DNA of 64,000 nt from SIRX01 sp965213905. GTDB lineage: Bacteria; Actinomycetota; Rubrobacteria; Rubrobacterales; Rubrobacteraceae. Below the pieces are notes generated by a model. That model was not told where the DNA came from. It ran no database searches and was given only the letters and a program-made list of their open reading frames with translations. The number at the start of each line of letters is the position of its first letter. Position 1 is the first letter of the stretch. The stretch lies in NCBI GenBank assembly GCA_965213905.1, contig OZ243922.1:1736001-1800000 (forward strand), written 5' to 3'. Both the position numbers and the translations under genes were made by a program. This document shows positions 35,730 through 44,083 of the stretch, piece by piece.

Positions 35730-36499
35730 GCCTGAACCACGGCGGAGTCTCCGGACGCCGTTAGAAAGGCCTCTGCGGCCCCCGGATGGCCCATCCTACC
35801 GGCTTCCGCCGCCGCGAAGCGCGACAACGCCTCGTGCATCTTTTTTTCGCCGCCGAACTGAAAGCCGAGCTGGGTCGGGTAGGCGGCGCAGGCTTCTAAT
35901 TTGGTTTCTAGAAAGAAGGAGATGTCTAGCCCGGCTTTTGTAAGGCCGTCCGGCAGGAGCGGCGAGGCTTGCGCCTCCGGTGCGGCAATGGCGTAGGGCG
36001 TGTCGCGGTACCAGAGGGCTTTCTCTGTCGGGACGGCCTCCAGGGCGGCCTTTACCACTTGCCGGTGGTCTACGTGGCTTCCGAGCGCTTGGGGCAAGAA
36101 GATTCTCTCCGGCCGACGGCGGGCGACGAGACTTCCCAGGTCGGCGGAGATTTCGGCCCAGACTTTATCTTCCGCGGCCACGTCTCCGAACAGCGCCGGT
36201 GCGCTGCCGTAACCCCGGTGCGGGGCCTCCGGGTAATCCAGCCAGAGGAGATCGTGGACGCCGACCCTTTTTGCGAACTCGCGGTCTTCTTCGCGCCGGA
36301 GGGCCATGTAATCTATGTCGGCGGGCAGGCCTTTGTCGAGTTGGCATTGCAGCGCGAAGCCTCGCGGGTTTGGGACGCTGCGGGTAAAGACCGTCGCCAG
36401 GACCGTGCGCCAACCCTCGGCGGAGAACCGGGCCAGCGTGCCGCCGCAGGAAAAGGCCACATCGTCGAGGTGGGGCGAGATAAAGAGCGCGGTCTTCAT
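35714..36499 (-). CDS. PIG-L-family deacetylase
   Basis: The 261-residue protein has H10-L-D12-D13 (SPHLDDVAFSCGG) and H142-V-D-H145 (GSHVDHRQV), the zinc ligands and catalytic Asp of PIG-L/LmbE enzymes, which remove N-acetyl from GlcNAc-inositol (MshB) or related glycosides. It is the last gene of the nine-gene operon, three bases after the GT4 gene. With an upstream inositol-phosphate synthase and glycosyltransferase, deacetylation of an N-acetylaminosugar-inositol-like intermediate is a reasonable inference. Its end overlaps the convergent epimerase by 16 bases. Confidence 0.88.
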   Translation of the reverse strand: MKTALFISPHLDDVAFSCGGTLARFSAEGWRTVLATVFTRSVPNPRGFALQCQLDKGLPADIDYMALRREEDREFAKRVGVHDLLWLDYPEAPHRGYGSAPALFGDVAAEDKVWAEISADLGSLVARRRPERIFLPQALGSHVDHRQVVKAALEAVPTEKALWYRDTPYAIAAPEAQASPLLPDGLTKAGLDISFFLETKLEACAAYPTQLGFQFGGEKKMHEALSRFAAAEAGRMGHPGAAEAFLTASGDSAVVQAQPSP

Positions 36500-36502
36500 T
36501 AT

Positions 36503-37729
36503 CTAGAGCAGGTGCGGCTCTAGCCGGAAGCGGCACGGTTCCGCCCGCCCCGGGTCCATCCAGTTTTCGTCCGGGCTGGTGCCCAGAAGAGATTCGTAGA
36601 CGGATACTATTTGCTTCGCCACGGAGGGCCACGAGTATAGAGTGCGGGCTTCCTCTAGCGCCTGTGACGCGAGACGCCGGCGTAGCGGCTCGTCCCGGAC
36701 CATGCGCTCTATGGTGGCGGCGAGGCCGGCCACGTCGCCCGGCCCGTGCAGCAGCGCGTTTTCCTCGTGACGCAGGCAATCTACGACGCCGGTAGTGTTC
36801 GTAGAGACCGCTGGAAGACCCGTCGCCATCGCCTCCAGGATGGTGTTGGAGAAGCCTTCGGCGTAGGTGGGGGAGACGAACACGTCGCCCCGCCGGTAGA
36901 CGGCCGGGACCCTCCAGTAATCTGCGTAACCGGAGAGTTCGACGTCGTCCCCGAGTTCCAGTTCCGCCGTCCGCCCGGCTGCCGCGTCGGAGTCCGGGCC
37001 GATACCGGAGATGATGAGTTTTAGCTTCATGTCTTCCCTCAGGGTGGCGAAGGCGTCGAGCAGGTCCAGGACGCCTTTACGGCGGTCCACCCGGCCGTGG
37101 TAGAGCAGTACCGGCGGTTCTGAGAGGGCGCCGAGGGTTTTATCGGGGTTTGGGACGAAGCGTTCGGTCTCGACGGCGCCGGGGACTATGGTGAAGCGGT
37201 TCGGTGGGGTGCCATGATTTTCGACCACTTCGGCGGCGAAGGAGCGGGCACCGATCAGGACGGCCCCGGCGTGGCCTAGCACGGCGAGCATGGCCCTTTT
37301 GTGGGTGCCGCAGCACGTCCCGACCCAGTGGCCGTCGCCGCCCTGGATCGAGACGAGGTTCGGTACGCCGGTGCGGCGCCCCGCGACGAGCGCGGCGAGG
37401 CCGGTCGGGTAGCCGTACTGCGCGTGGATCACGTCGAACGGCTCCCGCCCGTGTTCTTCGACCACCACACCCGCCATCGTCTCGATGTCCCGCTCGAAGT
37501 CCCCGCCGTCCTGCTCGCCGAGGGCTTCCAGCCCGATCACGCGCACCCCGGGCACCTCCGGCGGCGGCCCGCCGCCATACACCCGGGTCCCCTCCGCATC
37601 ACCCCGATACTGGGAGACCATCGTGACGTCGTGGCCCATCCGCACCAACTCCCGCAAGAGGTTGGCGGCGTAGACGCTCATCCCGGAGATCGCCGGGAAA
37701 AACCGCCGCGAGATAAAGCAAATCCTCAA
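36503..37729 (-). CDS. Family 4 glycosyltransferase
   Basis: The 408-residue GT-B enzyme starts at TTG 37729 (TTGA overlap with the preceding gene), giving RICFISRRFFPAISGMSVYAANLL. It has YHGRVDRRKGVLDLLDAF and SPTYAEGFSNTILEAMATGLP, the donor-binding signature with E-x7-E of GT4 retaining transferases. A CGTHK insert near the middle with paired Cys (GTCCGTHK) is unusual. In mycothiol synthesis a GT4 (MshA) adds GlcNAc to inositol-3-phosphate; this one may do a similar step on the operon's product, but it is not a clear MshA orthologue. Confidence 0.88.
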   Translation of the reverse strand: MRICFISRRFFPAISGMSVYAANLLRELVRMGHDVTMVSQYRGDAEGTRVYGGGPPPEVPGVRVIGLEALGEQDGGDFERDIETMAGVVVEEHGREPFDVIHAQYGYPTGLAALVAGRRTGVPNLVSIQGGDGHWVGTCCGTHKRAMLAVLGHAGAVLIGARSFAAEVVENHGTPPNRFTIVPGAVETERFVPNPDKTLGALSEPPVLLYHGRVDRRKGVLDLLDAFATLREDMKLKLIISGIGPDSDAAAGRTAELELGDDVELSGYADYWRVPAVYRRGDVFVSPTYAEGFSNTILEAMATGLPAVSTNTTGVVDCLRHEENALLHGPGDVAGLAATIERMVRDEPLRRRLASQALEEARTLYSWPSVAKQIVSVYESLLGTSPDENWMDPGRAEPCRFRLEPHLL

Positions 37730-38553
37730 ACGGCATCCTTTAGAAACCGGATAGCCTCCGGGATGGCCGCGTGCGCCCGGGGCGACTCGCGCGAGAGCTC
37801 GACACAAACCAGCCCACCGAAACCGGCTTTCTCAAGCGCCCCGAGCACGCCGGGTACGTCCATGTCACCCTCCCCGAACGGCCGGTGCTCGTGAACGCCC
37901 CGGCGCATATCCTCGATGCTCACCGTTCCCAATCGGCCCGCAAACTCTTCCACGGCCGCCGCCGGCTCCCGCTCGCCGGTTACCAGGCAATGTCCCGTGT
38001 CCAGCGCCAGCGTGAGGTCCGGCAACCCCGAGGCGATCTCTTTGTAGTCGTCCAGGGTCTCTACCAACATCCCCGGCTCGGGTTCCAGAGCCGCCGTGAC
38101 GCCCAGATCTTTCGTCTTCTCCAGGTAGGTGGCGACACCTTCGAGGAGCCAGCGCCGGGCCTCCTCGTGGTCCACGCCGGGGCGGGGGACACCGGACCAA
38201 AACGAGACGGCCTCGGCGTTCGTCGAGGCGGCGGCCTCGGCGGCGCGGTACAGGAAGTCCAGGCGGCGGGCCCGGCCTCCGGGTTCGGGGCTTACGAGGG
38301 TCGGCTCGTGCTTGGCTCGGGGGTCGAGCAGGAAGCGGGCGCCGGTCTCTATTACGACGCCGAGCCCTAGTTCCTCCAGGCGGCGGGCGAGCTTTTCGGC
38401 CCGCTGCGGCAGGTTGGGCGCGAAAGGGTCGAGGTGGTGGTGGTCGAGCGTGAGGGCGACGCCGTCGTAGCCGGCCTCCGCTATGAGGACCAGGGCGTCT
38501 TCGAGGCGGTGGTTGGCCGCGCCGTTGGTGTTGTACGCGAAGCGCAAGCTCAC
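37726..38553 (-). CDS. Sugar-phosphate-isomerase-like TIM barrel
   Basis: The 275-residue protein belongs to the AP-endonuclease-2/xylose-isomerase-like barrel family: FAYNTNGAANHRLEDALVLIAEAGYDGVAL, then TAALEPEPGML, LALDTGHCLV, SIEDMRRGVHEHRPFGEGDMD and VELSRESPRAH supply the usual Glu, Asp, His and Glu metal ligands. Members isomerise or epimerise sugars and cyclitols, for example in inositol use. The start is GTG 38553, a GTGA overlap with the YcaO gene. In this operon it probably changes the sugar or cyclitol part; substrate unknown. Confidence 0.82.
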   Translation of the reverse strand: MSLRFAYNTNGAANHRLEDALVLIAEAGYDGVALTLDHHHLDPFAPNLPQRAEKLARRLEELGLGVVIETGARFLLDPRAKHEPTLVSPEPGGRARRLDFLYRAAEAAASTNAEAVSFWSGVPRPGVDHEEARRWLLEGVATYLEKTKDLGVTAALEPEPGMLVETLDDYKEIASGLPDLTLALDTGHCLVTGEREPAAAVEEFAGRLGTVSIEDMRRGVHEHRPFGEGDMDVPGVLGALEKAGFGGLVCVELSRESPRAHAAIPEAIRFLKDAV

Positions 38554-40037
38554 GAGTTCTCACCAATGCCCAGACCTCGCCGCTCGGCTTCGAGGGCCGC
38601 GACGTGCCGGCCCGGCTCCCGGTAGAGCGGGTAGAGACTGCCTACGGCGCGGTCTGCGGCCTCGTAGTCGAACCACGCCGGGCTACCGAGCCCGGCCTCT
38701 TCTTTCTCCGTTAGTAAAACGCGTTCGGCGTGTGGCCGGTCTCTCGGGGGGCTGCCGAGGCCGACGAGGCCCAGGTCGCGACCCAGCAGACGGCGGACGT
38801 TGCGGGCCCCAATCCTACCGTAGCTCATCGTCTCGACCTCTAACCCCGGCACGATGACTTTCGCCGCCCGCACGTCGGGAGAACCCTCCGGCGAAACGTC
38901 CACGTAGAGGACCTCGAAGTCTTCGGCGGCGAGCCGCCGGGCCATCTCCCGTAGTAGGCTTGGCGGCCCCCCGAGTTCCGGGGCCGACGGCAACGAGGTG
39001 AACGGCACCCGCTCCTTTTCCGAGAAAGGAGCGGACAGGAGGCCCCGCAACTCTTTGTAGGACAGCGAGAGCCAGCCGAGCATCGCTTCCAGCGAGCGGT
39101 CTTCTTCACTGCCCAGGGGTTTATCGCGGAACCGTTCGAGGTAGCCGGGGGGAGATATTTCGTCTATCGGGGCGAGCGGGCCGTGGTTGAACGGCTTGCG
39201 CGCCCGCGAGGCACAAAACTCCAGCAAGGCTTTCTTTAGCGCCTGCTCCCGGTCCGGGTGGCACGCCTCGCCGCAGGCCGAGACCGTGAGGTGGTGGCGG
39301 GCCTGGCTGGGGTCCCGGTCTTCGCCGACGACGTACAGGTTGGCCGTGCCAAAGTCCGTGGCCGCGAGCTTCACCTTTACGTCCACCCCGATCCCGTCCA
39401 GGTGGAAAAGTATGCTCTTTGTCTCCCCATCCTCCACACCGTCGAGGTCTACGACGACGCCCCGGTCCAGGGCGCGGAAAGACACGCCGTTGCCGTCGCG
39501 CTGTAGCAGCTCCAAAACGGCGTGGGCGAGGGCCCGTTCGAGGTCCAGGCCGGCGCCGAGGCCGTTGGTGATCGGGGTGAAGAGCTTCGCCGCGTAATCC
39601 CCGAGGTCCGCGCCCCGGGTGGCGACGAACTCTACCGGCACGAGTACCACTTCTCCGCCGGGATGGCGCCGGGCTTCGACCCACTCCAGCTCTGTATCCG
39701 GGGTGTAAGAACTGCCGGCGGGGAGGCAGCCGGTAACCGGGTCCATCACGGAAGACGTGCCGTACTGGGAGATCAGGCCGCCGTAAGAGGCGCGGGTGCG
39801 CGGCAGGTTGCGGAGCGTTTGCCAAGCCCCGGCGACCTCGACACACTCGCCGTAGGCGCTCCGGCGGGCGGCCTCCCCGGTGGGACCGTATCCGACGCCG
39901 TTGCAGAACGGGCCGTTCTCGGGCCAGAGCGCCGCCGTCCAGACCGGGATGCCGGTGTGGTCCAAATCTGATATCCCGAACTCCATTACCTCCCCCGGGG
40001 GCAACGCCGCCTTGTAGGCGTCCGCGGCTTTGTTCAT
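38550..40037 (-). CDS. YcaO-domain protein
   Basis: YcaO enzymes use ATP to phosphorylate an amide oxygen, leading to azolines, thioamides or amidines. The 495-residue protein has the ATP/Mg2+ ligands E64 and E67 (SAYGECVEVAG), E176 (AHAVLELLQRDG) and E273 with R278 (LLEFCASR), plus NGLGAG at 159-164. There is no Pro-rich C-terminal tail and no E1-like, TfuA or precursor peptide gene close by, so it probably acts on a small molecule. ATG 40037 overlaps the preceding stop as ATGA. The exact product is unknown. Confidence 0.88.
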   Translation of the reverse strand: MNKAADAYKAALPPGEVMEFGISDLDHTGIPVWTAALWPENGPFCNGVGYGPTGEAARRSAYGECVEVAGAWQTLRNLPRTRASYGGLISQYGTSSVMDPVTGCLPAGSSYTPDTELEWVEARRHPGGEVVLVPVEFVATRGADLGDYAAKLFTPITNGLGAGLDLERALAHAVLELLQRDGNGVSFRALDRGVVVDLDGVEDGETKSILFHLDGIGVDVKVKLAATDFGTANLYVVGEDRDPSQARHHLTVSACGEACHPDREQALKKALLEFCASRARKPFNHGPLAPIDEISPPGYLERFRDKPLGSEEDRSLEAMLGWLSLSYKELRGLLSAPFSEKERVPFTSLPSAPELGGPPSLLREMARRLAAEDFEVLYVDVSPEGSPDVRAAKVIVPGLEVETMSYGRIGARNVRRLLGRDLGLVGLGSPPRDRPHAERVLLTEKEEAGLGSPAWFDYEAADRAVGSLYPLYREPGRHVAALEAERRGLGIGENS

Positions 40038-40903
40038 AGCGGCATCGCCTCTACGAACGGCCGGGGTAGCTGGGCGTCGAGGAGGCCCAGGATGGTCTTG
40101 CGGCCGACGTTGCGGCACTGCTCGAAGGGCGTGAAAGTCTGGTCGAACTCCAGGGCGGCGAAAACTTCCCGGTACTTCGTCACCTCGTCAACGGTGAGTG
40201 GTATGCGCCGGACGAACGCCTTGTGGGTCGAGATGCCGTTTGCGGTCCGTTCGTCGGCGAGCTCCAGCTTGACCGCGTCCCCGGAGAACAGGATACCCCG
40301 GCCCCGGTGGTGCAATACGGTGTGGCCGGCGAAGTGGCCGCCAGTGTGGATGAGCGCGAGGTCTTCGTCCAACGCCACCCGGTCGTCGAAGGGCCAGGTT
40401 ACCCCGAAGGCTTTGGCCCAGAAGAGGTCTTCTTTGTGCAGCAAAACTTCGGGCCCGAAACGCTCGGCGAGTTGCCAGAGGGCGCCGTAGGAGTGGGGAT
40501 GTGAGGCCGAGAGATACGAAATGCCGCCGATAGACTCTATGTGCTCCAGCGCCGCCTCGTCGTAAAAGGGGGCGGCCTCGAAGGCGACGTTTCCCCCGTC
40601 CCGGACTACGACGTACCCGGAAGAGGAGATCCCGACCGGCGGCCCCGTCGTATACCGCCAGATGCCGTCCTCGACCTCGTCCCACCGGCACCCGCGCCCC
40701 ATTTCTTCCGGCCGGAGGAATTCCCAGCCACCCTCGGGTATAACGTGGCGCGGGTCCAGGCATACCGGGCACGAGGGCGGCTCCTCGAAGTAGCGCTGCC
40801 AGAAGCCGCAGTTGGTACACACGTAGGCCGGCAGGCTCGCCTCCCGCGGCCAATCCTCCGGGATGCGCGAGCCGTGCGGCGTCTTGCGGGGTGGGGCCGT
40901 CAT
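40034..40903 (-). CDS. Rubredoxin-like / metallo-beta-lactamase-fold fusion
   Basis: The 289-residue protein has an N-terminal four-Cys knuckle (C29, C32, C45, C48: CTNCGFWQRYF then CPVC), then a metallo-beta-lactamase fold. The first metal motif reads ASHPHSYGAL in place of HxHxDH; GGHFAGHTVLHH and FSGDAVK keep the other sites. It may therefore hold one metal or act as a redox or sulfur-handling protein fed by the Cys site. ATG 40903 overlaps the upstream stop (ATGA). Relatives are annotated only as MBL-fold hydrolases. Confidence 0.85.
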   Translation of the reverse strand: MTAPPRKTPHGSRIPEDWPREASLPAYVCTNCGFWQRYFEEPPSCPVCLDPRHVIPEGGWEFLRPEEMGRGCRWDEVEDGIWRYTTGPPVGISSSGYVVVRDGGNVAFEAAPFYDEAALEHIESIGGISYLSASHPHSYGALWQLAERFGPEVLLHKEDLFWAKAFGVTWPFDDRVALDEDLALIHTGGHFAGHTVLHHRGRGILFSGDAVKLELADERTANGISTHKAFVRRIPLTVDEVTKYREVFAALEFDQTFTPFEQCRNVGRKTILGLLDAQLPRPFVEAMPL

Positions 40904-41931
40904 ACGGTGCTCCTTTCCAGTTTCTCGCCGGCGTCTACGAGGGCGGAAGAGACGAGGCGCATCGTGTGCAGGTCCCCTTGCGGATCGAAGGCAAAAGCGT
41001 CCTCGTCACCGAGTAGGCCGGCGGCGAACGCCTCGACCTGGGTGAGGAACGGCGAACGGTCCTCCTGCGGCGGTATCTCGACTTGCTCGCGGCGGCCGTC
41101 TTTGGCGTGGACGAGCTCGAGGGTGCCGCCCGCGTCCTGGCCCAGGGTGTTCGCGGCGACGGCCATCGCCCGGGTGCCGACGACCTCCAGGGTGCGGCGT
41201 GGGTACTCCTCCGGGGTGTTGTAGGAGACGTGTTGGATGACGAGCGTTCCCCCGGTCGTACTCCCGACGAGCGCGGCCCCATCCTCGACTTCGTAGTCGT
41301 GGACGCGGCGCTGCACGAGACAACGGACCTCGGAGATTTCTTCTCCCAGGAGGTGTTGCATGAGGTCCAGCCCGTGCGGCGCGAGGTCCATGAAAGCGCC
41401 GCCGCCGGCCCGGTTTGGGTCGGCGCGCCAGTTGTCTTCGTCCCAGTCCGGCGGCAGCCAGCAGGCGTAGTGGATGCGCGCCGAGCAAACGGTGCCGAGC
41501 GCACCGGAGGAGATCAGAGACCTCAGCTTCCGGTGGGCGCCGTGGAACCTCTGGTCGAACGCCGTGCCGTAGACGACGCCCGCCCCCTCGCACGCCCGGA
41601 CCATCGCCTCCGCCCCGGATACGGTCGCGGCCATCGGCTTTTCGCAGAGGACGTGCTTTCCGGCTTCGGCCGCGGCTTCTACGAGGGGCCGGTGCAGGTG
41701 GTTCGGGGCGGCGACGTAGACGGCGTCCAGGCCCGGCGTGGAAAGAAAGGCGTCGAGGTCGGTCTCCAGGGTGGCCGTTGGGCAGATCTCGGCCGAATAC
41801 CGGAGCGCCGCCGGGTCCGGGTCGAGCAGGGCGACGACCTCACCGTTGCCCGCCGCCGCGAGCGCCGGCAGCACGAAGTCCCGGGCGACCCAGCCGCAGC
41901 CGGCCACGCCCCAACGGACGGCCCCGGGCAT
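40900..41931 (-). CDS. Gfo/Idh/MocA-family oxidoreductase
   Basis: The 343-residue NAD(P)-dependent sugar or cyclitol dehydrogenase has a Rossmann start (RWGVAGCGWVARDFVLPAL), the LCEKPMAATVSGAE catalytic Lys motif and GGGAFMDLAPHGLDLMQHLLG with the family's conserved Asp and His. Inositol dehydrogenase (Idh) belongs here, so oxidation of an inositol or amino-sugar intermediate fits the operon. It starts at ATG 41931, two bases after the methyltransferase stop. Substrate unproven. Confidence 0.87.
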   Translation of the reverse strand: MPGAVRWGVAGCGWVARDFVLPALAAAGNGEVVALLDPDPAALRYSAEICPTATLETDLDAFLSTPGLDAVYVAAPNHLHRPLVEAAAEAGKHVLCEKPMAATVSGAEAMVRACEGAGVVYGTAFDQRFHGAHRKLRSLISSGALGTVCSARIHYACWLPPDWDEDNWRADPNRAGGGAFMDLAPHGLDLMQHLLGEEISEVRCLVQRRVHDYEVEDGAALVGSTTGGTLVIQHVSYNTPEEYPRRTLEVVGTRAMAVAANTLGQDAGGTLELVHAKDGRREQVEIPPQEDRSPFLTQVEAFAAGLLGDEDAFAFDPQGDLHTMRLVSSALVDAGEKLERSTV

Positions 41932-41933
41932 TG

Positions 41934-43154
41934 CTACAAACCCCCCGGCAGGTCGAGCAGAAGCCTCCGGCGGGCGAGCAGATCTACCTCCCGGTCGGAG
42001 CCGACCGCGCCGGCCGCGCCGGCCGCGGCCTTACGGAGCGTTTCCTGCGGGATGCTGGCCTCCTCCGGTAGGTACCCGGAGCGGGGGGCGTACTCGTCCC
42101 TGTAGCGGGCGGAGGGCCAGCGGAGCCGCAGACGCGCCGGGTCTCCTTCTTCTACCTCGTAGAGCGGGTTCGGGTACAAGGGCGTGCCCGGCGGCGGCAG
42201 GGTAAGGTCCGGGGCCGGGGGACGATTCTCTTTGCCGGACGCCAGGCAGATCGCTTCGCTGCCGGTGAGATCCCCGGCGTCTTTCGACTCCGGCGGCCTT
42301 CCGGTAAAAAAGGCTTCTGTTAGTTCCGCGTCGTCGTAGAGCAGCGGGTCGGGGAAGAGCGCGGCGTAGCCTTCCGGGGTGAGCGGGGCGCCGGAGGAGT
42401 GGTTCTCCGCGGTGGCGTTGTGGGCGTGGCCCACCAGGACCGTGCCGCCGTCCCCGGTTACCCGCGACAACTCGCGGGCGACGGACGCTTTTTCGGGCAG
42501 GAAGTAGAAGGCGTCCTGGCAAAGGGCGAGGTCTGCCGCGCCGGCCTCCAGCGGGAAGGTTGCCGCGGCGTCGAAGCAGACGAGACGGGTCTCGGGGGCA
42601 ACGTAGCGGCGGGCGAGCCAGAGCTTGGCGAAGACCACATCGCCCGCCGCGGTAGCCACGCCGCGGCGGGCCAACTCCCGGCTGTAGTGCCCGATACCGC
42701 AGGCGAGCTCGAAGCTGGTCTCTGGGGCATTCCAATGGGCCGCCACAAGGGCGAGTCCCGCCAGGTAGGTCGGGTCGGAGAGCCGGTAGGTGAAGTAGTC
42801 CGCCACCGGGCCGAAGCCGAGCAGGATCATGGCCTCCCGGAGAACCTGGCTCCCGTCGAGCAGCGTTTCTACGGCCTCCCGGTCAGGTGGCGGGTCCGGC
42901 GCCCAGTCGTCCTGGTCCCGCAGCAACTCTACGGCTGCCGCCCGTTCGTCACCGGCGTCTAAGGCGACGAGGACTTTGTCCCGGAGCTTTTCCCGGCCGG
43001 TTCGCAGAAACGGGATGCCTTCGACCACGGGCCAGCGGTCCTCGCCGTTAGAGAGCGAGTGCGGGGTGTCGGCCCGCAGGGTACTCCCGGTCTCCGGGCT
43101 CCGGAGGGAGCCGTCCGGCCAGGTGGCACGATGGGGGATAGTGGGGTTTCTCAC
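41934..43154 (-). CDS. Class I SAM-dependent methyltransferase with Trm112-like N-terminus
   Basis: The 406-residue protein starts with a short region like the Trm112/UPF0434 fold (LRSPETGSTLRADTPHSLS, WPVVEGIPFLR), then a spacer domain, then a Rossmann methyltransferase with FELACGIGHYSRELARRG (SAM motif I) and LCQDAFYFLPEK. The C-terminal 130 residues are an extra region with PLYPNPLYEVEEGD that I do not recognise. The start is GTG 43154 (GTGA overlap). It probably methylates the operon's small molecule; the target atom is unknown. Confidence 0.82.
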   Translation of the reverse strand: MRNPTIPHRATWPDGSLRSPETGSTLRADTPHSLSNGEDRWPVVEGIPFLRTGREKLRDKVLVALDAGDERAAAVELLRDQDDWAPDPPPDREAVETLLDGSQVLREAMILLGFGPVADYFTYRLSDPTYLAGLALVAAHWNAPETSFELACGIGHYSRELARRGVATAAGDVVFAKLWLARRYVAPETRLVCFDAAATFPLEAGAADLALCQDAFYFLPEKASVARELSRVTGDGGTVLVGHAHNATAENHSSGAPLTPEGYAALFPDPLLYDDAELTEAFFTGRPPESKDAGDLTGSEAICLASGKENRPPAPDLTLPPPGTPLYPNPLYEVEEGDPARLRLRWPSARYRDEYAPRSGYLPEEASIPQETLRKAAAGAAGAVGSDREVDLLARRRLLLDLPGGL

Positions 43155-44083
43155 CGCAACGCCGCCCTTTGCAAGACCTCTTCGTGAAAGCTTTTGAGCG
43201 GGCCTTCGTGTACGAGGTCCATATCATTGAGGGCTTCGTCCAGGGTAAAAGCCGCCGCCCGGGCGTGGTGGCGCATCTGGAGCACCCGGTCCACCACGTC
43301 GGCCGCGTTGAAAGCCCGGGCCTCCGGGCTCTCCGCCTGCCCGACGAGCCCCAACGCCCCCCGGACCCGGCCTGCGGGTCCCTCCGGCAACTCTTCTAGA
43401 TCTTCTAGAGCCTCTGTCGTGAGGTGTTCAAACACGGGCGCAAGTTTGTCGCCCAACAGCTCTTCGCCGGCGAAACCGGCGTCCGGCAGGACGGCGTTGT
43501 GCAGGTGATGGGCCAGCCCGGCCAGAAAAGGCTCCGCCGGGTCCGCTTCGTAAAAGCCGGAGAGCAAGACCCCGTAGATCGCCACCACCGCACAATGGTC
43601 GGCGTGGCCTTCCGGCGGTTCGACCACGAGCCGCGCCCGGCCCGGGCTCGTGGCCCCGGCCCGCGGCTGCTGCGCGAGGGCCTCGACGAAAAACGGCACC
43701 TCGCCCCCGGACTCCCCGGACGGCGCTTCATCTCCCAGCGCCCGGCGCAGGTCGTCACGCAGGTTTTCAGGGAGGGGTACGGCCACGGCCTCGAAAGAGC
43801 GTTCCAGGACCTCGGATATTTCGGCTTCGCCTAGCCCGGCCTTCACCAATACCCGACGGTTTATGCCGCCGAGCCGGGCGGCGGCCAGGGCCGCGGCGGT
43901 CTCCCGGCGGGCCACCCGGCCCGGCTCTTCGCCGGCGATCAGGGAGCGCCACGAGCGGCGGAAAGTTTCTTCGGCGAGGGAGCCTTCGGCGCCGGCGGGC
44001 CGGATGCGTTTGAGGTCGTTTAGCTCGCCCAGCAGCGGGACCAGGAACGCCAGCGCGCCGGAACCGGAGGCCGTCTCCCGCAC
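43151..44083 (-). CDS. HD-like metal-dependent hydrolase-type protein
   Basis: The 310-residue protein is mostly helical. Residues about 155-280 look like an HD-type metal site: EGHADHCAVVAIYG, then FLAGLAHHLHNAVL in place of the usual HD pair, and later AFNAADVVDRVLQMRHHA with a conserved-like Asp. HD enzymes often cleave phosphate esters, so dephosphorylation of inositol phosphate is possible. The start GTG 44083 overlaps the ino1-like stop (TAGTG). I would call the family tentative. Confidence 0.65.
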   Translation of the reverse strand: MRETASGSGALAFLVPLLGELNDLKRIRPAGAEGSLAEETFRRSWRSLIAGEEPGRVARRETAAALAAARLGGINRRVLVKAGLGEAEISEVLERSFEAVAVPLPENLRDDLRRALGDEAPSGESGGEVPFFVEALAQQPRAGATSPGRARLVVEPPEGHADHCAVVAIYGVLLSGFYEADPAEPFLAGLAHHLHNAVLPDAGFAGEELLGDKLAPVFEHLTTEALEDLEELPEGPAGRVRGALGLVGQAESPEARAFNAADVVDRVLQMRHHARAAAFTLDEALNDMDLVHEGPLKSFHEEVLQRAALR

